This document shows, piece by piece, positions 21,586 to 33,396 of a stretch of 64,000 bases of DNA (position 1 is its first letter; the number at the start of each line of letters is the position of its first letter). The stretch is from Viola odorata. Taxonomy: Eukaryota > Streptophyta > Magnoliopsida > Malpighiales > Violaceae. Both the position numbers and the translations under genes were made by a program. The stretch is taken from positions 34,058,836 to 34,122,835 of the forward strand of contig OY829538.1 in the NCBI GenBank assembly GCA_963691705.1, written 5' to 3'. The notes beneath the pieces were generated by a model that saw only the letters and a program-made list of their open reading frames with translations, did no database searches and was not told where the DNA came from.

Positions 21586-23535
21586 TACAACATACAATCA
21601 TGGGTCTCCGATGAAGAAATCGTTGTAATGCCCTCATCTTGGGGTTTCGTCAAAATCCAATCAACATCGAATGGAGAACGTTACCACTCCTCAATAATGG
21701 ATCTCCGATGAAGAAATCGTCGTAATACCCTCATCTTGGATTTTCGTCAAAATCCAATCAACACCGAATGGAGAACGTTACCACTCCTCAATCATGGGTC
21801 TCCGATGAAGAAATCGTTGTAATACCCTTATCTTGGATTTTCGTCAAAATCCAATCAACATCGAATGGAGAACGTTACCACTCCTCAATCATCGGTATTT
21901 GATGAAGAAATCGTTGTAATACCCTCGTCTTGGATTTTTGTCAAAATCTAATCAACATCGAATGGAGAACGTTACCACTCCTCAATCATGGGTCTTCGAT
22001 GAAGAAATCGTTGTAATGCCCTCATTATGGATTTTTGTCAAAATCCAATCAACATCGAATGGAGAACATTACCACTTCTGAATCATTGGTCTTTGATGAA
22101 GAAATTGTTGTAATACCCTCATCTTGGATTTTTGTCAAAATCCAATCAACATCGAATGGAGAACGTTACCACTCCTCAATTATGGGTCTCCGATCAAAAT
22201 ATTGTTGTAATTCCCTCATCATGGATTTTCGTCAAAACTCAATCAACATCGAATGGAGAACATTACCATTCCTCAATCATGGCTCTCTGATGAAGAAATC
22301 GTTGTAATGCCCTCGTCTTGGATTTTTGACAAAATCCAATCAACATCGAATGGAGAACGTTACCACTCCTCAATCATGGGTCTCCGATGAAGAAATCATT
22401 GTAATACCCTCATCTTGGATTTTCATCAAAATCCAATCAACATCGAATGGAGAACGTTACCACTCCTAAATCATAGGTCTCCGATGAAGAAATCGTTGTA
22501 ATACCCTTATCTTGGATTTTCGTCAAAATCCAATCAACATCGAATGGAGAACGTTACCACTCCTCAATCATCGGTATTTGATGAAGAAATCGTTGTAATA
22601 CCCTCGTCTTGGATTTTTGTCAAAATCTAATCAACATCGAATGGAGAACGTTACCACTCCTCAATCATGGGTCTTCGATGAAGAAATCGTTGTAATGCCC
22701 TCATTATGGATTTTTGTCAAAATCCAATCAACATCGAATGGAGAACATTACCACTTCTGAATCATTGGTCTTTGATGAAGAAATTGTTGTAATACCCTCA
22801 TCTTGGATTTTTGTCAAAATCCAATCAACATCGAATGGAGAACGTTACCACTCCTCAATTATGGGTCTCCGATCAAAATATTGTTGTAATTCCCTCATCA
22901 TGGATTTTCGTCAAAACTCAATCAACATCGAATGGAGAACATTACCATTCCTCAATCATGGCTCTCTAATGAAGAAATCGTTGTAATGCCCTCGTCTTGG
23001 ATTTTTGACAAAATCCAATCAACATCGAATGGAGAACGTTACCACTCCTCAATCATGGGTCTCCGATGAAGAAATCATTGTAATACCCTCATCTTGGATT
23101 TTCATCAAAATCCAATCAACATCGAATGGAGAACGTTACCACTCCTAAATCATAGGTCTCCGATGAAGAAATCGTTGTATTACCCTCATCTTGGATTTTT
23201 GTCAAAATCCAATCAACATCGAATAGAGAACGTTACCACTCCTCAATCATGGGTCTCCGATGATGAAATTGTTGTAATGCCCTCGTCTTGGATTTTCGTC
23301 AAAATCCAATCTACATCGAATGGAGAACGTTACCACTCCTCAATCATTGGTCTCCGATGAAGAAATCATTGTAGTGCCCTCGTCTTGGATTTTTGTCAAA
23401 ATCCAATCAACATCGAATAGAGAACGTTACCACTCCTCAATCATGGGTCTCCGATGGAGAAATCATTGTAATGCCCTCAACATGGATTTTCATCAAAATC
23501 CAATCAACATCGAATGGAGTACGCCAAATCCAATT
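21586..23535. repeat. 97-bp satellite with a 679-bp higher-order unit
   Basis: About 20 units of 97 bp. Each holds GATGAAGAAATCGTTGTAAT, TCTTGGATTTTCGTCAAAAT and AATGGAGAACGTTACCACTC. Units are 80-98% alike. A block of seven units is repeated nearly exactly at an offset of 679 bp (compare about 21830-22480 with 22509-23160), including shared variants such as TCAAAATATTGTTGT. This is recent block duplication on top of an older array. ORFs through it are artefacts of the repeat. Confidence 0.92.
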
Positions 23536-23539
23536 CATA

Positions 23540-23925
23540 TGGCGGTCTGAATCCCCCACTACCGCATCAACCTCCAAATCTTGCGGTATCCGCACTCACA
23601 TCTTGTCTCTTTATCAACGTCCGAATCTTATGGTATCTCCGCTCGGATCTTGTCTCTTCGTCAACATTCGAATCTTGCGGTATCCCCGCTCGGATCTTGT
23701 CTCTTCATCAATGTCTGAATCTTGCGGTATCCCCGCTCGGATCTTATCTCTTCGTCGACGTCCGAATCTTGCGGTATCCCCGCTCGGATCTTATCTCTTC
23801 GTCAACGTCCAAATCTCGTGGTATCCCCGCTCGGATCTCATCTCTTCATCAAACGTCTGAATTTTTGCAGTATCCCCGTTCGAATCTCATCTATTCATCA
23901 ATGTCCGGAGAGCGATAGCCTCGGA
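23540..23925. repeat. 48-bp tandem array
   Basis: About seven units of 48 bp built on GAATCTTGCGGTATCCCCGC and TCGGATCTTATCTCTTCGTC. It follows the 97-bp satellite directly and degenerates towards its right end. Confidence 0.88.
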
Positions 23926-23989
23926 TGGACACACATTAACATTTTCAGCATCAACGTCCGTGGAGCAACAACCTCGCACGGATATACAT

Positions 23990-24165
23990 ATTCAGCAAAA
24001 TGCGGTGGCTTTCAATCACGCACCATAATGCGATGGCTTTTAACCACTCATAAAAAAATGCGGTGGCTTCCAACCACTCACCAAAATGTTGTGGCTTTTA
24101 ACCACTCACTAGATTTTTCGAATGCGGTGGCTTCCAACCATTCTCCATTTCAGTTTGTACGGTAA
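23990..24165. repeat. ~29-bp short array
   Basis: Five or six copies of AATGCGGTGGCTTCCAACCA with a CTC-rich spacer. It links the 48-bp and 122-bp arrays. Confidence 0.75.
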
Positions 24166-24221
24166 GTTCGAGGTAAGGCCTGCTTTCCCTTTACACCCTA
24201 TTTCAAAAACATCATTCAGTT

Positions 24222-25740
24222 TAGTGTTGTGATAGGTCACGTCCCCACATACACACTGTCTTTTAAAATATTGCGATTGGTCACGCCCCCGCATCTTGTC
24301 ATTTAAAAGTTGTGATTGGTCACGTCCCCATATCTTGTCTGTTTAGTGTTGTGATAGGTCACATCCCCACATACACCTTGTCTTTTAGAATGTTGCGATT
24401 GGTCACGTCCCCACATCTTGTCATTTAAAAGTTCTGATTGGTCACGTCCCCACATCTTGTCTGTTTATTGTTGTGATAGGTCACGTACCCACATACACCT
24501 TGTCTTTTAAAATGTTGCGATTGGTCATGTCCCCGCATCTTGTCATCTAAAAGTTGTGATTGGTCACGCCCCCACATCTTGTCTGTTTAGTGTTGTGATA
24601 GGTCACGTCCCCACATACACCTTGTCTTTTAAAATATTGCGATTGGTCACGCCCCCGCATCTTGTCATTTAAAAGTTGTGATTGGTCACGTCCCCATATC
24701 TTGTCTGTTTAGTGTTGTGATAGGTCACGTCCCCACATACACCTTGTCTTTTAGAATGTTGCGATTGGTCACGTCCCCACATCTTGTCATTTAAAAGTTC
24801 TGATTGGTCACGTCCCCACATCTTGTCTGTTTATTGTTGTGATAGGTCACGTACCCACATACACCTTGTCTTTTAAAATGTTGCGATTGGTCACGTCCCC
24901 GCATCTTGTCATTTAAAAGTTGTGATTGGTCACGTCCCCACATCTTGTCTGTTTAGTGTTGTGATAGGTCAGGTCCCCACATACACCTTGTATTTTAAAA
25001 TGTTGCGATTGGTCATGTCCCCGTATCTTCTTATTTAAATGTTGTGATTAGTCACGCCCCCACATCTTGTCTATTTAGTTTTGTGATAGGTCACGTCCCC
25101 ACATATACCTTGTCTTTTAAAATGTTGCGATTGGTCACGTCCCCACATCTTGTCATTTAAAAGTTGTGATTGGTCACGTCCCCACATCTTGTCTGTTTAG
25201 GGTTGTGATAGGTCACGTCCCCACATACACCTTGTCATTTAAAATGTTGCGATTGGTCACGTCCACGCATCTTGTCATTTAAAAGTTGTGATTGGTCACA
25301 TCCCCACATCTTGTCTGTTTAGTGTTGTGATAGATCAGGTCCCCACATGCACCTTGTCTTTTAAAATGTTGTGATATGTCACGTCCCCGCATCTTGTCAT
25401 TTAAAAGTTGTGATTGGTCACGTTCCCACATCTTTTCTGTTTAGTGTTGTGATAGGTCACGTCCCCACATACACCTTGTCTTTTAAAATGTTGCGATTGG
25501 TCACGTCCCCGCATCTTATCATTTAAAAGTTGTGATTGGTCACGTCCCCACATCTGGTCTGTTTAGTGTTGTGGTAGGTCACATCCCCACATACACATTG
25601 TCTTTTAAAATGTTGCGATTGCCCACGTCCCCACTGTTATTTGAAAGTTGTGATTGGTCATGTCCCCACATCTTCTCTGTTTAGTGTTGTGATAGGTCAT
25701 GTCTCCATATACACCCTGTGTTTTAATGTTGTGTCAGGTC
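24222..25740. repeat. 122-bp satellite made of three ~40-bp subunits
   Basis: About 12 units of 122 bp. Each holds three related 40-bp parts: GTGATAGGTCACGTCCCCAC, GCGATTGGTCACGTCCCCGC and GTGATTGGTCACGTCCCCAC, with distinct spacers. The three-part order is kept throughout, so the trimer became the amplified unit. Late copies (after 25600) are more diverged. No ORF of interest. Confidence 0.92.
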
Positions 25741-28700
25741 ACCATATCTTAAAATTTCGTAAGCAATCACCCCGGCTATCATATCAACATCAAAGCAAAG
25801 GTATGTTACTGTCAATCAATATCCGAGCGAAGATACCTTACAACTCTCATTTACAAAATTTCATCAATACTGCAACGACGCCAAAATTTGATCGTCAGTC
25901 AAATGTACTTAATATTTATCCTGATGCCTAAATGTACAAATAAATGTGTACAGGGCAAGACAGGGTCGAGCCACAAAGATTGAAGGAATAAAATGTTAAT
26001 AAAGATGTATGACATAGAACAATTGCAACAGAACACAAATAAGTAATACTGGGGGGGGGTGTTTATGTCGATTAATGAATTAATCAACGCAGATTCGGGA
26101 GCTAACAAGACAAATAATTAAAGCAGTTATCAAGGGCACGAAAGTAAAAAGCACTAAAAGTAAGAGTCAAGGGCAGGACAGGAAAAACAGTATCGAGGGC
26201 AAGACATGCAAACAGAAATCAAGTAAAGAAATAAAGTCAGAAGAGAAGAGATCCTAGCAAAGGACATTCTCAGGTTGCGTCTAGGGTTAGATAATCATCG
26301 ACTCAAGGATATTCTATTCTCCTATCATGGACATGTTATAGGGGTCTATCACCTCCCCACACTATCACTACCAAAGAGATGACCTAGACACCTTGCCATC
26401 CTCCTAGGCTCCTCCCTACACTGTCACTACTAAAGAGGTAACCTAGACACTTCGTCATCCTTCCAGATACCTCCCCACACTGTCACTCCTAAAAAGGTGT
26501 CGAGGGCACGATAACGACAGATAAGCAAATACAAACATAGAGTTTATGAAGAACGATTTGACCTCTTACTAACCTACACAACCATCAAAATACCTTTGCT
26601 AAGAATAAGAGAAATCAACTACTCATGCTGGAAAACACACAAATAATAGATCTAGAAATCATAACAAGTAAAGAAGAGATAAAGGAGAAAACTTGATAAA
26701 TACCGACCGGAGCAAAGCTCCGATTTATGTACTTGGCTGCTGGAAATGGTCTGATCTGCCTCCTCCCAAAGGAGGAGGGGAGAAAAAGAGGCGACTTCCA
26801 AAAGAAGAAAAATAGAAAATATTTACAAGGTGTTCCAAAACCCTAAAAACTAATGTCTTATATAGGCCCTCTTGCCCACAAGAAGACAAAAGCCAGCTAG
26901 GGGACTACAAAATGACAAAATCCAGCTAAGGAGTTCAAAAACACGGAATAAATATCTTTGGTTCGAAAAGGAATATTCTGGGAATATTCTAGAAGCGCTC
27001 GGCGTCGAGGGCACGACATATCCCTCGAGGGCATGATGACTAAAGAGAATATTCTTGGAGATCTGTGCAGAATCTTCTGAAAGACATAAGAGGTGACACG
27101 TGGGAGCACGACAACGAGGACACGTGAAAATAACGCTTTTGGTCTGTGCAGGGCTCGATGATGGAAACCACGGCAAGGTCTCGATGGCAAAGTTGGTGTC
27201 TTGACCTCGACGCTAGTCTTGAAGCTTGAAATTTGCAGAAATCACCCAAAAAGCATGTGCTTTTGCATATTTCTCCCTTTTCGCCTAGATCTGCAATAAA
27301 GATGCAAACAGGGGAAAATTAGCAGTATCATGCCATAAATCAAGCTAAGAATGAAGAGAAAATCATGCATAAAATACACGCTATCAAATATCCCCACATT
27401 GCCTAATGCTCGCCCTCGAGCATAAACAAAATTAAAACACAACCCCAAGTCAGAACACAAATAATCAACCAAAGAACGAGAATAAATAAACCAAGTAGCA
27501 TACTGGACTTCATCAAAACATACTCTGCCTAGATAGACACATTAGGCCCAGTCACTAGCAATCCTCACAAAGTAATCAATAGGAAAACTAGTAGTTGATC
27601 AGGCTCCTAATAAATCTTAGATGAAATGGCAAGAAATTGATAGTAAGGTGTATGCACTCACACTCACAAACAGGGCTAGGTGTTTAATCGCTCAAAATGC
27701 AAGTAACACAGCACCAACAGAGTTTACATATCAATCCGAGTTAAAATCCACATGCATGAGCAATCAATCAATCAAAAAGAGCTTTCACATCAACAAAAAG
27801 AAAGAAAAGGGAAGGGCAGGATTAGAAAAGAAGGGAAAAGAGAGAAAGGAGAAAGGATGAAGAAAGAGAGAATAGAAAGAGATAGAGGGAAGAGAAGAGA
27901 GAACTAACTCAAACCTGGATGGATTACTTGGCTAGGAAAAAGGCGAGGTCGGTAAGACAATGCTGGTCGAGGGCAGGATGATGCAACTGAGGCGAGGGCT
28001 AGACGAAGGATTCTTTTTCTTGGGCAGGAAGTTCTTCTCTTCATGCGGTGCTCGAGCAGGTTCCTTTGTTCGCATTTGCCCCCTTCTTTTATTTTTATTC
28101 TTTTATTCTTTTTTTTTTAATTAATTATTTTTTTTTCTTTTTTGTTTCTTTTTTTTAGAAAGGGCACGAACCATTCTAGCTTTGATTTATCTAGGGCACG
28201 AGACTTTTGAATTTTCTTTTGTGTCTTGCCCTAGATCTGCTTCCAGCATTGATGATTGACTTCTCCGGCTTCCCCACACTTAGACTTTTCTAGGGGAGCT
28301 CGGATCTCTTAAGATATGTCTTGGGCATGAAGTTGTTTCTGACGATTTGCCCTAGATCTCTATTTTCTGCTCTTAAGCCTTTACTTCCTCTGCTTTCCCA
28401 CACTTGTGCCTTTCTACACATTCTTCTGGATGTCTAGCCCTCGACGCTACCCTCAACAATTGCTGCTTACCCGCCAAGGAAAAAGATCAAGAAAATAAGC
28501 TCAAATGGTCAAGAAAAAAGAAAGAAAAGAGAGGGGTAGATGAGTGTCGAGGGCAAGAAGATAAAAAGTGAGACAAAAGAGAGAAGAAAGAAATAAGACA
28601 TTGATGCGAAGACTTTCGTCATTTTGTTGCTTTCCCATGACTAATGGTGCCTATACCTAGGGATATCATGCAAACCTAGCTAGTGCCTAGTTATGCATTC

Positions 28701-29191
28701 AATTCACACATGAAAAATTAATGGCATGAAGGCTCAATGTGCTCACAAGGTGCTGTTTGTGATTACTAGTGTCAAGGCCTAGATGCAGATATAAGCGCTA
28801 ACAGGTAGAGAATGACTGACTAGGGCAAGACAAGATGGAAGGCAGTTTTGTTCATCGTGCCCAAGTCAAAAGTGTGTGTCCATACATGGGGGTTTTAAAA
28901 CTAGGCAGCGTGTTAATCATGGCAAAAGATTTAATCCGGAAAAAAATGCCCAAATTAAACACAAACACAACAAACACATAAGTGTCCCTTCCCCACACTT
29001 AGCAACGCATTGCCCTCAATGTGAAGAAGGGACTCAAATAAGGGCATACGAAAATAAAGTAGAAAAATAAAAGCTGAAAGGAAAAGGAAAGAGGAAAGAA
29101 ACATGGGTTGCCTCCCACGAAGCGCCTTAGTTATCATCGAGGGCACGACGTTGGCTGTCTGGTCTAGATATCCTGGTCATACAAACAAAAG
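25741..29191. other. Non-coding retroelement-derived region
   Basis: No supported gene. The word GAGGGCACGA/GAGGGCAAGA recurs many times. GGGTCGAGCCACAAAGATTG (25972-25991), TTCCCCACACTTAG and TGGGTTGCCTCCCACGAAGC (29104-29123) are words I associate with untranslated regions of Athila-type gypsy elements, from memory only. A run of about 130 bp (27780-27905) is almost pure purine. The LTR at 29192 inserted into its right edge. Confidence 0.4.
26335..26510. repeat. ~70-bp repeat, three copies
   Basis: Three imperfect copies of a unit with CACCTCCCCACACTATCACT, AAAGAGGTAACCTAGACAC and TCATCCT, with unit spacing of about 65-70 bp. They lie inside the non-coding region. Confidence 0.7.
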
Positions 29192-29890
29192 TGATATGAT
29201 TTGGGTTTCTACCGAAGGGTAGATGGGGAAGATGACTTCCTGGGTTCACTGTTTACTACCGTCTGATGTACCTGCAAAGCGCCAGAGGGGGTCTCCGGTG
29301 TGAACACTTCGATGCTTAAATTTGATAAGATTCGAGTTTCTGCCGAAGGTCAGATGGGGAAGATGACTTCCTGGGTTCACTATTTACTACCGTCCTATGT
29401 ACCTGCAAAGCGCCAAAGGGGGTCTCCGGCGTGAACACTTCGATGCTTAAGTCAGTAAGGGTAGTGAAAATAACAGAGCTTTGGCCAGCGATACCTTCTT
29501 CCCTGATCATGGGAGTATTTATAGGCGGAGTGTTGAGTATTTTCTGGGAGAATCACGTTATTCAACAGTGATAACGGGTCTGACAGGTGGCGTGAAATCC
29601 CCCTTAGTGAAGTATGCTATCATTGCGTTATACCTGGGGGGCGTTATCTAGGCGTGATAATGCCCACGTTCCTCAAGAGACGTCATGCCTTGCCTGGGAT
29701 GGGATAATGCTGTGCGCGTGGCTAGATAATCGTGTGAGACTCCCCTGCTGATGTCGACCATCCCAGCGTTCATCGTACCGCGAGAGGCGATAGCCTCGAG
29801 GTTGTCCACCTAGTGGGGATAACAGCCTTTCGTCCCTAATCGTGAGGTGTAAGGACGAAAATGCCCCTAACGTTACTTCTATTGTTATCA
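29192..29890 (-). repeat. 3' LTR of element D, with partly duplicated end
   Basis: The right end GTTATCA is followed by the conserved internal sequence TAAGCCCAACCGAAAATGAG. A TATA box (minus strand, CTATAAATA) lies at 29516-29524. The left part is duplicated: 29192-29322 and 29323-29455 are about 85% alike, and both begin TGATAWGATT and contain the LTR hairpin. The LTR proper may therefore be 29323-29890 (568 bp, like LTR C and LTR E), with an extra U5 segment at its end. Confidence 0.75.
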
Positions 29891-29931
29891 TAAGCCCAAC
29901 CGAAAATGAGCCCGAGTGTTTACCAAGGGCT
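29891..29931 (-). promoter_or_regulatory. Conserved 41-bp sequence next to the 3' LTR
   Basis: The same 41 bases, with two or three changes, follow the LTRs ending at 29890, 39839 and 54414. It contains AGCCCAACYGAAAAYGA. By position it should overlap the plus-strand primer site (polypurine tract), yet it is not purine-rich on the minus strand. Confidence 0.6.
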
Positions 29932-30002
29932 ATCGCTTCATTTCGGCCTTGTCTGCCTAACGGTTTCTAAGGTGACGGGGCGGTTTGCTTGCCGAGGGGT
30001 AG

Positions 30003-31226
30003 TGATACGATCCTGGTTCCTTAGGATGCGTAACACCAACTGTGATCTTTGTACAAAGATGGATTTCTTGCGGAATAGATAGAACTGATAGATAACTCAA
30101 CAAGTACGATCTTAGACCACTAGCTAACCTGTGCTAAGTGCCCTAATCGATTTCAAGTCAAGGGTCTTGAATCGGGTTCTTAGGACTAGACTCAACAATA
30201 TGAGAATCACACTAAGATAAGCGATACAATAATGCAATTCCAAGATTTACTTGTATAAGACTCAAGTATTGCGGACTCAAGAATAACAAGGTTCCACCAA
30301 CTTGAACAAGGGGCGGAGATTGAAGAGATTAACTCAATTTATCAAATAACAGCCTCCTTTCTGAGGAGGCCAAAAGGATCCTTATATAGGTTACAAAATA
30401 ACCCTAATTCCATAAAAGGAATATTACATAAAGTAGACACCTAACTAATTAATTAAAGAGTCAGAGACTAAATAAATAAAACAGACAAAGACACGCGCGC
30501 CAGCTACTGATCTGGTGGAACGGACAGGTACCGTCGGCATGAGCCGTTTTCAACAAGAGCAGACAGGCGCGGACTGGCATATGCAATCGGTAACGATAAG
30601 CAGAACGGACAAGTGCCATTTTGAGACAATCGGTCAGTCCATTGAAACGGACAAGAGCCGTTTCTGCTGCATCGGGTGGACGCCAAGGCTTGCTCATCGG
30701 ACAAGGGTCCCCAACGAGCTCTATCGGCCAGACACCGTTTTCTCCACATCGGACAAGCGGAACGGTCATAGCAAACGGCAACGGATAGATGAAACGGACA
30801 GGTGCCGTTTGAGTGGAACGGTCCAGTGCCGTTTGAGTGGAATGGTCCAGTGCCGTTTCTAACGCACGCGACAACGGTAAGTGAATCGGCCAAGTGCTAA
30901 AACGGATAAGTGCCGATTCACGAAAACTGTCAAGGCAAATCATCATCACACCTTTCCAAGGTTGAATCGACCAGATGCGTGGGGTTCTATCTTCAATTGC
31001 AGCTTCCTCACTTGTCATCCCACACGTTAACTCTTGGAACGGATCGGCTGGTGATAACGGCACCTTGATGCGTGTGTTCGCATCATTCCCTCTTTCTTCG
31101 GAAAGATTCGTCCTCGAATCTTGCTCAGCATAGTCTGTCCAGGAAAGGTTTCCCATTATATTCTCGCGCCATCTCTTGCGCTTCCAGGCCGATATGCTAG
31201 GATCGGTAGGAGGATGATTCACATCA
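30003..31226 (-). repeat. 3' LTR of the nested gypsy element
   Basis: About 98.7% identical to the 5' LTR by eye. It is preceded on the minus strand by the polypurine tract. The gag-tail reading frame runs through it down to 30461. Its TATA box lies at 30382-30389 (minus). Confidence 0.93.
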
Positions 31227-32401
31227 TTCCCTCTTCCTTCAGAAAGATTCGTCCTCGAATCTGATTCCTTTAAGATAACAATTCTGTTAGAATCAAGAAC
31301 GGAAACACATGGAGGAAAAGGATTACCCATGGCAACCAACTCTGGTTGTTGCAACGGAGACAACTCTGTCCTTGTCAAAACATCTTGCTCTCGTTCCAAC
31401 ACTAGACAAGTATTGGAATTCTCTTCTTGAATAAGGAACTTGTCTTCATAGAAGTCGGATGCTTGAACTTTGATTATAGAAATTTCCGTAGAAATTTCCG
31501 TTTTGGAACCCATATCATTCTCCCTTTCTTCAAGAAGATTCACCCTCGAATCTTGCTCGATGTCAGTGAGAACAATTTCAGTAACAGCAGGCACCTCAGC
31601 GACTTGAATCTCAAGAATCGGTTCATGCCCGATCTCCTCTCTGTTTCGCTCAATATCCATGAGAATTGGCGAATCGGTATTAGCTTTTCGAAACCGCTTT
31701 AGTTCCTCCTCGTTCACTTCAGTGTCCGGTTGTACATCTGTGATTGGAATCGGACTCAAACTGATATCAGCTTTCTGCCCAAGCGGCTCCCTCCTCACCG
31801 ACGGCTCAGTAGGTCTGCAACGATGATAAGGATGTCGTTGTCTCCGGTGCTTCTCCACGCTGATCGCCGTTTGTAACATATCCTCTAAGGAGAAGAATTC
31901 AACATACTGGAGCAGATCGGCTATCTCCCGATTGAGACCTTTGAAGAATCGTGCCATCGACTTCCGTTCGGTCTCCTCGACTTGTGCTCTCTCTAAGGCA
32001 ATCTCCATCTCATTAAAGTATTCCTCAACACTCTTAATTCCTTGTGTCAAGGTCTTCAATTGTCGGAGCGGCTCCCGATTGAAGTTAGTAGGAACAAACT
32101 GATTCCTCATGACCCTTTTCATCTCTCCCCACTCAACAATCGGTTCAGCATAAACAGCCGTTCTCTGGTGATTGAGCTGATTCCACCAATGTGAAACGTC
32201 CCCAGTAAAGGCAGCCACTGCTAACCTGACTTTCTGCCTTTCCGAATAATCATGGCAGCGAAAGACAGATTGTACATCTCGCTCCCAATCCAAATAAGCA
32301 TGCGGACTATACATTACAGCAAACGGTGGAAGTCCGTTACATGTTTCGGCCTTAGTCCTCAAACTCCTTTCACGCCTTTCGGATCATTGTGAGGAAGACA
32401 T
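30461..32401 (-). pseudogene. gag: gag domain fused to the pol C-terminal tail
   Basis: The first part (about residues 10-185) is a Retrotrans_gag-type domain of the chromovirus kind: LPPFAVMYSPHAYLDWERDV, VRLAVAAFTGDVSHWWNQL, MKRVMRNQFVPTNFNREPL, LTQGIKSVEEYFNEMEIALE and FFKGLNREIADLLQYVE. No zinc knuckle, protease or RT follows. Instead the frame passes into the tail LTDIEQDSRVNLLEERENDM, which in other members lies at the end of pol. That tail motif is repeated twice more (ESDSRTNLSEGRGNDVN and EQDSRTNLSEERGNDANT) before the frame ends in the 3' LTR. The natural ATG is at 32399-32401, but a TGA follows five codons later, leaving 633 open codons from 32362. A capsid-like protein might still be made from a downstream start, as in other non-autonomous elements; this is inference. 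Confidence 0.7.
31227..31241 (-). promoter_or_regulatory. Polypurine tract of the nested gypsy element
   Basis: GAAGGAAGAGGGAA on the minus strand ends exactly at the start of the 3' LTR. It should prime plus-strand DNA synthesis. Similar tracts occur further upstream near 31525-31540 and inside the LTR near 31100. Confidence 0.85.
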
Positions 32402-33380
32402 GCTGTAATTCCTGTAAATTCACAACACTAGCAAACAAACATAAAATTGTACTAAACTAGCGCTCCCTCACGTGTTTACTCTCGTGTTTAAACACTCTAA
32501 TAATCTCACAAAAATCACCCAAAATCTCCTGCAATGTTCAAACATCAGTAAGACTCAAGAATCCAAAGAAAAGCTTCCAAGAAGACTCTCAAAGGCAACT
32601 AGCTTCAAACAAAAAAGTGATACTTGGTATTTGATTAAGCGCAAGAACGATCAATTAAACAAATATCAAGTGGAGTGGAAGACAATATTAAAGAATCAAA
32701 GAAAAGCTTTATTTGACTCGAACGACTCAAACAAAATTAATCCTCAATATAATATGGTATATTTGGTGCATAGGTGAGAGAATAAACTAAGTTTTTGCCT
32801 TTAATAAGTGGAAGACAAAAACAGAGAATATTCTTATGGTAAAAGGTAGGTGGTGCGGGACAAAACAAAGTGGAAGGATGGGTGGCCTTCTACTTTTCAG
32901 AATACTTTTGTGCACTTCTAAAAGTTTGTTTAATAAAATATTTGCATATGGGATCCCAATAATTTTGACAGATGTGGGATCAGTCAACAAACAACAGAAT
33001 TTCATTTTCCTATCACTGGAATGAATCAAATCAGGTGTTTGTACCAACTTATAATCAATCTCTTTTTTTTTTTTTTTTTTATCCTGAATGCACAAAACCC
33101 AGTCTTAGTAGAATGCTTGTAACTTTCGTTTCAGATGTCCAAATCGCTCGATTCCTTTTGATTCGGAATCTACACAGATATAGCTTTCTAACGACACCAA
33201 TATCACCCAATTCGGATACCAACTGATATGTTAAAACAATTTTGACAACTGACCAGAATTTGCACATATACTAACCAAGTACAGCAAAGAAATCGGTTTT
33301 GAATGGAGTAGAATGAATTACCGATTTCAACGATGAAAACTTGAAACAAATAAAGATACTTACCAATCTTTGAACGCCTT
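32402..33380 (-). other. Leader of the nested gypsy element
   Basis: Non-coding sequence between PBS and gag. It includes a plus-strand run of about 21 T (33061-33081) and the second PBS-like sequence noted above. The ORFs found in it have no recognisable motif. Confidence 0.6.
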
Positions 33381-33396
33381 AAGCTCCCCTACCAAC
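33381..33396 (-). promoter_or_regulatory. PBS of the nested gypsy element (imperfect)
   Basis: Directly after the 5' LTR the minus strand reads GTTGGTAGGGGAGCTT. TGGTAGGGGAGC matches 9 of 12 bases of the usual initiator-Met site TGGTATCAGAGC. About 165 bp further in (around 33217-33232) a second LTR-end-like sequence reads ATATCAGTTGGTATCCG, which matches the start of that site better. Confidence 0.55.

Noticed and set aside
21586..25740. Possible CRISPR array
   Set aside because: Direct tandem repeats without unique spacers, in plant DNA; no cas genes.
26850..27249. Overlapping minus-strand ORFs of 69-108 codons
   Set aside because: Three frames open with no motif; the region is non-coding retroelement DNA.
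30515..30862. 115-codon plus-strand ORF and its copy at 33909-34256
   Set aside because: Lies antisense in both LTR copies of the nested gypsy element; no TATA box or homologue recognised.
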